Part shown: in pieces, positions 58,126 to 64,000 of the stretch
Position numbering within the stretch: position 1 is the first letter of the stretch
How the letters are laid out: each line of letters opens with the position of its first letter
Assembly: GCA_964581605.1 (NCBI GenBank)
Contig: CAZOPF010000005.1
Location: 39,608 to 103,607 of the forward strand
Length of the DNA: 64,000 nucleotides
From: CAADGU01 sp964581605
Lineage (GTDB): Bacteria; Chloroflexota; Anaerolineae; Promineifilales; Promineifilaceae
Direction of reading: 5' to 3'
The notes under the pieces: generated by a model
The model's input: only the letters and a program-made list of their open reading frames with translations
Told to the model about the DNA's origin: nothing
Databases searched by the model: none
Translations under genes and position numbers: made by a program

Positions 58126-58154
58126 TTGCAACTTTTCCCTTTCTGTCTTGTAAT
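58126..58154 (+). promoter_or_regulatory. Promoter of the sigma factor operon
   Basis: TTGCAA (58126-58131) and TGTAAT (58149-58154) are 17 bp apart, about 30 bp upstream of the sigma factor start codon. It resembles a housekeeping promoter rather than an ECF-type one. Confidence 0.5.
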
Positions 58155-58181
58155 AGAGGGCGTAGGGATTAGGAACATGAC

Positions 58182-58772
58182 ATGGCAGTGGATGATGATC
58201 CGGCCGGGCAGACTGAGGAAGCGGTGTTGCTGCGTCGGGCACAGCAAGGTGATGAAATGGCTTTTGCCGAATTAGTGCGGCGGCATCAGATGGCCGTGTT
58301 TAATGTGGCCTATCGCCTCTTTGGCCGTCGTCAGGATGCTGAAGACGCAGCCCAAGAAGCATTTTTGCGGGCATACCAATCATTAGCGCGGTTTGATTTG
58401 TCTCGGCCGTTTGCACCCTGGATCAAACGTATTACCGTCAATCTCTGCCTGAACTGGCTGGAAACAGAGCGGGTACGGCCGCAGATCACGGCCGCCGATA
58501 TGACCCATGAGTTAACCAGTCTGGATAGCTGGGCGGCCGTTGTGCCCACGCCAGAGCAGGCCATGTTGCGCCAGGAACAATCTGCCCGTTTGCGCCACGC
58601 CATTTTGCAGCTTCCGCCCACCTATCGGACTGTGATCGAATATCGCCATTTTCAGGAGATGAGTTATGATGAAATAGCCGAAGCAATGGCGCGCCCCGTC
58701 AGTAGTGTCAAGAGTGATCTTTTCCGGGCACGCCATCTGCTGGCGGAGTGGATGAGGGATGATAAGCGTTAA
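58182..58772 (+). CDS. ECF-type RNA polymerase sigma factor
   Basis: 196 aa. Region 2 is present: FAELVRRHQMAVFNVAYRLFG with QDAEDAAQEAFLRAYQSLARF. The segment RPFAPWIKRITVNLCLNWLE follows. Region 4 is LPPTYRTVIEYRHFQEMSYDEIAEAM with SSVKSDLFRARHLL, a clear DNA-binding helix-turn-helix. The next two genes, an anti-sigma-like protein and a membrane protein, are on the same strand. Confidence 0.93.
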   Translation: MAVDDDPAGQTEEAVLLRRAQQGDEMAFAELVRRHQMAVFNVAYRLFGRRQDAEDAAQEAFLRAYQSLARFDLSRPFAPWIKRITVNLCLNWLETERVRPQITAADMTHELTSLDSWAAVVPTPEQAMLRQEQSARLRHAILQLPPTYRTVIEYRHFQEMSYDEIAEAMARPVSSVKSDLFRARHLLAEWMRDDKR

Positions 58773-58789
58773 GATGATGAGGTGGTAGG

Positions 58790-59338
58790 GTGTGTGATGA
58801 ATTGAGTGATGAGCGATTAAATGAATATCTGGATGGGGAATTGGATGAGGTGGAGCGGCAGGCGGTGGCGGCGGCAATTGCCCGGTCACCAGAGGCACAG
58901 GCACGTCTGGCCGAATTAGACTCTCTTTTTGTGGCTCTGGCTGCCTTGCCGGATGTGCCCCTGGAAAGAACGTTGGCACCAGATGTTCTGACGGCCATCA
59001 CCATACCCACAGCCACACCACGGTGGCTGCGGCTGCTGCCAGTGGCCCAGATTTTGGCTGCGGCCTTCCTGGTTGCCTGGTTTTGGGGAACTTTGCAGAT
59101 GTGGTGGCAGAATGGTCGCGCCCTGCTCCCTACCAGCCTGCCTCCATTTGTTTTGCCAGATTTGCACGGGGTGATAGATGGATGGCTAACGGCCGTAACC
59201 AGCTTGCCCGTTCCAACTTTTCAGATCGATCTGGCGCTGTATCAATGGATTATCTTGCTCACCCTGGCTCTGGTCATCTGGTTGTTCGGGGCGCGTTTGC
59301 TTTTTGCCAACCCATCTCGCGCTCCCGGCCATCACTAA
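58790..59338 (+). CDS. Anti-sigma factor-like membrane protein without the zinc motif
   Basis: 182 aa, GTG start 17 bp after the sigma gene. The N-terminal helices (LSDERLNEYLDGELDEVERQ, AVAAAIARSPEAQARLAEL) match the anti-sigma domain fold, but the HxxxCxxC zinc motif of ZAS proteins is missing. Two membrane helices follow (LLPVAQILAAAFLVAWFWG and WIILLTLALVIWLFGARLL) with an external loop between. It probably holds the sigma factor at the membrane. Release would need proteolysis or a conformational change; the signal is unknown. Confidence 0.85.
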   Translation: MCDELSDERLNEYLDGELDEVERQAVAAAIARSPEAQARLAELDSLFVALAALPDVPLERTLAPDVLTAITIPTATPRWLRLLPVAQILAAAFLVAWFWGTLQMWWQNGRALLPTSLPPFVLPDLHGVIDGWLTAVTSLPVPTFQIDLALYQWIILLTLALVIWLFGARLLFANPSRAPGHH

Positions 59339-59349
59339 AGAGAGGTATT

Positions 59350-59841
59350 ATGCGTGAATTTGCCGGTTTAATGCTCGCCTTGATTGCCAGCAGTATCAGC
59401 CTGGTAGCCTTGCTGGCACTGCTCCCTTTTTTGCTGCCCCGTCGTGTCAACCGTGCCCGGCAGTTCATCCAAACCACACCTGGCCGGACATTCATCATTG
59501 GCCTGGCCAATGCGCTGTTTTTTCTGGTCGTTGCCGCCATCTTGTCTCAGGGGGGTGATGGTGGTGGGTTGTTGGCAGTGGTGATATTGTTGGGGCTGCT
59601 GGCATTGGCTGCCGTTGGCCTGGCCGGGCTGGTCACCTTGCTGCGTGACCGCATCTACCCGCAGGCCGCCGATACGCCCGGGTTGAGTCTGACGGTGAAA
59701 ACGGCCGTCCTGCTTACCCTGGCTGCTCTTCTTCCTTTCCTCGGTTGGTTTGTCGTCACCCCGCTCCTCCTGGTGCTCGCCCTCGGCGCTGCCCTGGCTG
59801 CCTTTGTAAAGCGAGGGGAACGATTAAAAATGGACAATTGA
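59350..59841 (+). CDS. Four-helix membrane protein in the sigma operon
   Basis: About 163 aa starting 11 bp after the anti-sigma-like gene, with GAGG upstream. Four hydrophobic helices are seen (MLALIASSISLVALLALLPFLL, FIIGLANALFFLVVAAIL, LLAVVILLGLLALAAVGLAGL, TAVLLTLAALLPFLGWFV). No catalytic motif is visible. It is likely a target or auxiliary of the sigma/anti-sigma pair, but the family is unknown to me. Confidence 0.75.
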   Translation: MREFAGLMLALIASSISLVALLALLPFLLPRRVNRARQFIQTTPGRTFIIGLANALFFLVVAAILSQGGDGGGLLAVVILLGLLALAAVGLAGLVTLLRDRIYPQAADTPGLSLTVKTAVLLTLAALLPFLGWFVVTPLLLVLALGAALAAFVKRGERLKMDN

Positions 59842-59857
59842 CAAGTGGGTTGTATGG

Positions 59858-60322
59858 TCACTCAAGAGTAACGGCCGTATCCTCCTCCTCCTTGTGCCGC
59901 TGCAAAATCGCCCCCAAAACAAACAGGATCATGCCCAGATGAATCATCATATCCCCCACATTAAAAATGCCCACCCGCCAGGGCGTCTGAATAAAATCCA
60001 GCACCTCGCCCAACCAGATGCGGTCAACCAGATTGCCCAATGCGCCACCCACCAAAATGGCCAAGCCGGCTCGTGCCAACCATTGCTCGTGCGGCAGGCG
60101 GTGAATGTACATCACCAACCCGGCCAACGCCGCCAGTGTCAGCCAGCCCACCAGTGGGCCAATCCCCTGAAACAGGCCAAAAGCAATGCCCCGGTTGTAC
60201 GTTTCTACTAATGTAAACAGGGTGTTGAATTGGGTTGGCCCATGTTCGGCCAGATACGCGGCCGCCCACCATTTGCCCAGCCGGTCGGCCAGAAATGCCA
60301 ATGGGATGAGCAGGTAAATCAT
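59858..60322 (-). CDS. lspA: Lipoprotein signal peptidase II
   Basis: 154 aa with four membrane helices. The two catalytic Asp residues are in GALGNLVDRIWLGEVLDF and FNVGDMMIHLGMI. Other marks are NTLFTLVETYNRGIAFGLF. The enzyme trims the many lipoprotein precursors seen in this window. Its start overlaps the stop of the upstream gene by 4 bp. Confidence 0.95.
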   Translation of the reverse strand: MIYLLIPLAFLADRLGKWWAAAYLAEHGPTQFNTLFTLVETYNRGIAFGLFQGIGPLVGWLTLAALAGLVMYIHRLPHEQWLARAGLAILVGGALGNLVDRIWLGEVLDFIQTPWRVGIFNVGDMMIHLGMILFVLGAILQRHKEEEDTAVTLE

Positions 60323-60687
60323 ACGGCCGTCCCGGTTTGATCTCTTTCTGGTGGTTGGGATTTGGCGGCCAATTCGGCCTGCTCGGCCGCTTCATATTCT
60401 GCCTGTGTCAGAAACTTGCCGCCGGTCAATTCATAGCTGGTCACGTTGTAATTGCCATCCAGGTACACGGCCGTTTCCATACGCCGGAAACATTTGTTGT
60501 CCACCACCGTTTTATGCCAGACAAAACCGCCGCCATCGCTGAGTAAATCATGCTGTTTATCGGCCCGCACCCGCACCCGTTTGCCGCAGTTATCACACTG
60601 GAAATAGAAGTAAATGCCGGTCTTGTCTACATATTCCCCGGCGGCCTTCTTCTCACTGCCACCCAACAACTTCTTAAAAAATCCCAT
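60319..60687 (-). CDS. Small zinc-ribbon-like protein upstream of lspA
   Basis: About 122 aa. The start at 60687 (MGFFKKLLGG) has AGGAG upstream. The sequence has one CxxC (FQCDNCGKRVRV) and a later NKCFRR, so it may bind zinc. The body contains GGGFVWHKTVVDNKC and YNVTSYELTGGKFLTQAEYE, which recur in small Chloroflexota proteins, though I know no function. It is translationally coupled to lspA. Confidence 0.8.
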   Translation of the reverse strand: MGFFKKLLGGSEKKAAGEYVDKTGIYFYFQCDNCGKRVRVRADKQHDLLSDGGGFVWHKTVVDNKCFRRMETAVYLDGNYNVTSYELTGGKFLTQAEYEAAEQAELAAKSQPPERDQTGTAV

Positions 60688-60806
60688 CACATTCTCCTGC
60701 TTGAGCATTTGCCCCAGTTTGCGTAAACTCGCACTTGTATTGTGGCGAGAATGTACCAAAAGGGCAGATCATATGCCAACCATTTTGCAAGAGGGCTCTT
60801 ATAGTT

Positions 60807-61621
60807 CTTGAGTTTAGAGCCGCAGTGCGTCAACAGAGCCACTGACAGCCGATAAACAGGTAGCATAAGCTGTGCGAACCTGACAGTTAGCACCTTAACA
60901 AACGATACAGTAACCCCCAATGAGCGTCTAATTACCCTTTTGGGCTCGTTTTGCCTTCTTTTTCGGCCGTTTGGGGCTTTTGTAGACAACCGGAAACCAC
61001 CCGCAAGAGCATGCCTATCAATTGGGGCAACTTGCGCAAATGGAGGTTATGCCAGGCTGACAAGCGCACCTTTTGTCCCGCCAGAGTCGTCGTAACCACA
61101 CGGTCAGCCGGACGTGAGGGCGCGGTGAGTTTGAAAACTGGGCCATGAGCTGGTGGCCGCCCCTTGAACCTCTCCCCCACCTGCGCCACTTGTTCTGTCT
61201 GGCTCTTGAGATGAATCCGTTCCGGCAGGGTCTCCGCTTCAGGGCGAGGGTTGGAAGTACAGTCAACGGCATATACCTCATAACCGGCTATCGTCTCGCA
61301 CGTGGCTGGTTGGCTTTGCTGGAAAATCTCCTGTAACGCTTCTTCTGGCAGGTCGCCTTCTTCCAGCACATCGTACACCGAGGCAAAGCCCCGTCGAAAC
61401 AACGGGCTTTCGCTCAAGGCTACCGGTGAGGAGACAGAGGTGGCGGTTGTCAGGGCATCCAATAAATCCATCGTGGCATCTGCCCGTTTGGGCAAAGCCT
61501 GGTACACTGTATCACGAAATTGTTGGAGAGGTTTGGTGTTCACACCCCTAATCTTCTCTCAACAATTTCTTTTTTGTTAATGTCCAAAGAATTTCAGTCC
61601 CAACTGAACTCTAAACTCAAG
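60807..61621. mobile_element. Remnant insertion sequence with 13-bp terminal inverted repeats
   Basis: CTTGAGTTTAGAG at 60807-60819 is the exact reverse complement of CTCTAAACTCAAG at 61609-61621. The enclosed 815 bp holds a shortened transposase gene running inward from the right end. Full elements of this sort are usually longer, so internal deletion is likely. No clear target duplication is seen. Confidence 0.65.
60932..61543 (-). pseudogene. Truncated DDE transposase
   Basis: 203 aa. The N-terminal half resembles a DDE transposase N domain (FRDTVYQALPKRADATMDLLDAL, ESPLFRRGFASVYDVLEEG) and keeps a first Asp in YAVDCTSNPRPEAE. Further on LSAWHNLHLRKLPQLIGMLLRVV matches a later part of the same family, but the middle is missing. 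The catalytic Asp and Glu expected after it are absent. It is almost certainly inactive. Confidence 0.7.
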
Positions 61622-61935
61622 GAGTAGAAATTGATGAAATTCAAGGGATTGTTAATACGGCAGGTCGTCCCTTAGAAGTAGTGGGGTCTGCTGCTACAGG
61701 CACCCGCCGTGGGCTTGGCACGAATTTGCTGATTGGAAAGGGGCCAGGAACACGTAGCGATATTGATTATATGATTCCGCATAGCTCTGCTGCGTATTTT
61801 CAAGGCTTTGAGGGGTTACTCCCATCTATTGATCCTACCATGGGGCCAATATATGGTGTACATAATCCTCATATTGGACCAGCTATCCGGTTTGAGCCAA
61901 ATACTAGGCCCTACTATGTTCCTGAAGCCCAATAA
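61615..61935 (+). pseudogene. C-terminal fragment of a polymorphic toxin, nucleotidyltransferase-like
   Basis: The open stretch begins at the IS end after a stop at 61612-61614 and runs about 106 codons. It reads VEIDEIQGIVNTAGRPLEVV, then GSAATGTRRGLGTNL, SDIDYMIPHSSAAYF and GPAIRFEP. The GSxxTGTRRG and SDIDY pattern recalls the GS...DxD core of nucleotidyltransferase-fold toxins at the C ends of RHS and related proteins. No start codon or upstream delivery domain remains, and the IS seems to have cut it off. Confidence 0.65.
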
Positions 61936-61948
61936 ACCAGGAGAGAAA

Positions 61949-62217
61949 ATGAAATTAAGGAGATATTGGTTTCAGTTCGATATTCCCAATAGTGGAATCT
62001 ATCCTCTTGGCCTATTAGCAGGGTGTGGTGTCACTGCTTACAACTACGACGACGCATTGGAACTGCTCCAAAAAAAGTTTTTGGGAAAGAGGCTATCCCC
62101 TCTATTCAAAAAGTAGTTGAGGATATTGATGTGTCCACACTTGATGAAGGACATGTATTGCCCAATATGGGAATTCCTATTCTGAGGGGAATTTGGTTTC
62201 CAAAAGGATATGACTAA
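61949..62217 (+). pseudogene. Possible immunity gene with a frameshift
   Basis: AGGAG precedes an ATG at 61949. Frame one reads MKLRRYWFQFDIPNSGIYPL and on to LELLQKK. After a one-base shift in the A7 run at 62070-62076, frame two continues VFGKEAIPSIQKVVEDIDVS and ends WFPKGYD. Together they give about 89 residues. Its place right behind the toxin-like fragment suggests an immunity protein. The break may be a real mutation, slippage, or an assembly error. Confidence 0.55.
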
Positions 62218-62331
62218 CCCCTGCTAAGGCGTGGTCTTCAGGGTTTGGGGTGGCCGGTGTTCCACACCGTGCCACCTGTGTTTGCCAGTGGCCAGCCTGT
62301 TTGCCGGTGGTTTGCTGGTCTTGCTCGTTAA

Positions 62332-63429
62332 CATTCTGGCAGCTTTTGCACAGCCGGGCAGGCGATTGCCACCCGCGTCACCGGCGACCCGGTGAGCGGC
62401 AACAATGGGCTGTCTTACTTTTACAGTGACCATTTGGGCAGCGCCAACGCCCTGCAAAAACCTGATGCAACAATGGCCTACACCTGGTACCTGCCCTTTG
62501 GCGGCTACCGGCCGGGCAGCGCCCCCACCCAAACCATCACCGGCCGTGACTTCACCGGCCAGCGCGAAAACATGGAGTTGGGATTGCTCTACTACAATGC
62601 CCGTTTTTACGCCCCCACTTTGGGCAAGTTCATCAGCGCGGATACCATCATCCCCAACCCCGCCAACCCCCAAAGCTATAACAGGTATGCGTATGTCCTC
62701 AACCGCGCCCTCAACTTCACCGACCCTACCGGCCACCGCGAATGTGACATAGCAACAGGAGATTGCAGCGGAGGCCCCGGTTCTTTTACCCCTCCAGAAC
62801 CTACCTATTTTAGAGATCACAAAGGTATTGACGAGACAGTTATTTTGGGCCGCGAACTGACAGAGGATGAATTGCTTTTGCTCACTTTAGTAGTCTTTGT
62901 GGAAAATCGAAATGCCACCTACCGACCTGAAAACATGACTTTATCAGCATGGGTATATATCAATCAAATTTCGACGAAGCCTCACGTAAGTGTTTTTAAG
63001 GCCATTGACAGTGTGTCTCAGACATGGAGAACTGATCCCAGCTTTGTAGAATCGCATAGAGCCAAGTACGGCAATGTGCCTGATGATCCGGCAGGGCAAG
63101 CGGAATGGGTGCAAAACGTCGCCAGAGGGTACATGAATAGCACTGGTCGTTTTGCTGAGAATTTCCAGACACTACGCAACGGTATTGTCGAAGATGTCTA
63201 CAATGAGTGGCGTGAATATGGGACAAACTCTTCTGCTGATCCAACTCATGGCTCAGTTTTTGCAGTCAATCGCCGCTCAAGTCGCTCATCGGAACTGGCA
63301 GTAACGTTTGCTCATCATGCTCAAATGAACCCTGAATTCAGCTACGTTATCTCACATTCAAATTGGGACGGCTCAATCGTGGTGGTAGGAAATGATCATT
63401 GTGCATACTCCCAATCCAATTGCCAATAA
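62332..63429 (+). pseudogene. RHS core tip with a variable C-terminal domain, 5'-truncated
   Basis: The frame is open from 62332 to 63429; the first usable start is a GTG at 62392. Residues 1-120 are the RHS repeat-associated core end: YFYSDHLGSANALQ, GRDFTGQRENMELGLLYYNARFY, LGKFISADTIIPNP and YVLNRALNFTDPTGH. The tail of about 225 residues after this border is the variable toxin region. Part of it (TEDELLLLTLVVFVENRN and later AWVYINQIS) resembles the helical start of SleB-type cell-wall hydrolases, though weakly. The upstream RHS repeats and secretion signals are missing. Confidence 0.75.
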
Positions 63430-63457
63430 GAGAACTTGTCCTATTGAGGGAATTACC

Positions 63458-64000
63458 ATGAAATCTTACAGACTACTACAGTTTTTGACATTCACAGGTG
63501 TTTGTTTCTCTGCGCTTACAAATTGTCAACCTGCAAACGAACCAACACCAATCACAAGTACGGAAAATTCAACTGCTATATTCCCGATGGAACCGATTAA
63601 AGCAACCAGGACTCCATCCTCACAGGCGACCTTACAGTCAACAGCATCTCCCACTCCTAACCAAACTGAAACTTCCCCGACAAATGCAGCTTTACTAACC
63701 AGGCAACCAATAGAGCCTGGTATTTCACTGACACCTGCTCGAGAGGATATGGGTAGAATATTCTTTCACCGTTACCAGGATTATGGGTGGTTTGACGTAT
63801 TAGCCACTAATACTTCTCAGGGCTTGGTTTTTGATGATGGCGATGAAGATGCCACATTCGCCTCTCCTGAGGGTCCTGGACAAAGTGAGTACATTGCATT
63901 TTCTCATTATTCTGACCGAGTTGCTTATTGGATAGAAGGTGCTCTAGGAGAGTTGTGGATTTCTGATGTTGCCTATCAGAACCCGCAAAGGATATTGGTT
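63458..64000 (+). CDS. Lipoprotein, cut by the right window edge
   Basis: The frame is open from the ATG at 63458 to the last base (181 codons, no stop). A signal with lipobox LTNC is followed by a Thr/Ser/Pro linker (SPTPNQTETSPTNAA). After it come strands such as GWFDVLATNTSQGLVFDDGD, YIAFSHYSDRVAYWIEGALG and LWISDV, reminiscent of TolB/WD40-type beta-propeller blades. It lies just behind the RHS tip and could be an immunity or unrelated surface protein. It lacks ACGGCCGT. Confidence 0.75.
   Translation, partial: MKSYRLLQFLTFTGVCFSALTNCQPANEPTPITSTENSTAIFPMEPIKATRTPSSQATLQSTASPTPNQTETSPTNAALLTRQPIEPGISLTPAREDMGRIFFHRYQDYGWFDVLATNTSQGLVFDDGDEDATFASPEGPGQSEYIAFSHYSDRVAYWIEGALGELWISDVAYQNPQRILV

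Noticed and set aside
62224..62820. A 198-codon minus-strand gene opposite the RHS core
   Set aside because: The plus strand encodes the diagnostic RHS core motifs. The minus frame is a shadow.

Overview
The window looks like a chromosome segment of a Chloroflexota bacterium, probably Anaerolineae-like. This is an inference from gene content and style: many secreted lipoproteins with Thr/Pro-rich linkers, DUF1684 and DUF2330 proteins, SPFH pairs, and an L31 ribosomal protein with an extra C-terminal domain. The most distinctive feature is a palindromic octamer, ACGGCCGT. I counted about 130 exact copies by eye, where one or two would be expected by chance. It lies mostly inside genes and recurs in proteins as Thr-Ala-Val or Asn/Asp-Gly-Arg.

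Layout. 0.1-7.5 kb (minus strand): membrane protein, trmD, a CCA-adding/poly(A) polymerase-type enzyme, hpt, tdk and the rplU-rpmA-rpmE ribosomal operon with a consensus promoter, a structured leader and a strong terminator. 7.6-11 kb: two large surface proteins. 11.1-17.9 kb: phosphopantetheinyl transferase, dihydropyrimidinase, TauE-type permease, lone receiver protein, acyl-ACP thioesterase, lipoprotein hydrolase, SHOCT protein. 18-25 kb: MFS exporter, then an M20 dipeptidase-pepT-AbgT transporter operon and a TRIC-like channel. 25.5-31.6 kb: recO, sensor kinase plus receiver, tRNA-Gln, ABC exporter, HAD phosphatase. 31.9-33.2 kb: a motif-free patch with an orphan E2 acyltransferase and a broken nucleotidyltransferase. 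33.3-38.7 kb: haloalkane dehalogenase, DUF2330 protein, two secreted proteins, gamma-glutamyltransferase. 39-44.7 kb: tRNA-Val, a tandem SPFH operon, PfkB kinase, phytol-kinase-like protein. 44.7-54.7 kb: pcm, an RHH-PIN toxin-antitoxin pair, uvrC, antiporter with PII-like partner, aconitase X, Uma2 coupled to a ClpC-like protein with a degraded first ATPase module. 54.7-60.7 kb: broken BrnT/BrnA pair, methyltransferase, LysM protein, efp, an ECF sigma operon and lspA. 60.8-64 kb: IS remnant, then fragments of an RHS polymorphic-toxin locus and a lipoprotein cut by the window edge.

Gene boundaries are unusually rich in short quasi-palindromic repeats of several sequence families. Two of them (trmD and aconitase X) carry a purine/pyrimidine-rich repeat inserted in frame into the protein. 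Another pair of nearly identical repeats of about 92 bp lies 56 kb apart in opposite orientation. Much of the window is ordinary housekeeping. The unusual items are the octamer, the in-frame repeat insertions, the L31 fusion, the degenerate ClpC-like protein and the toxin remnants.
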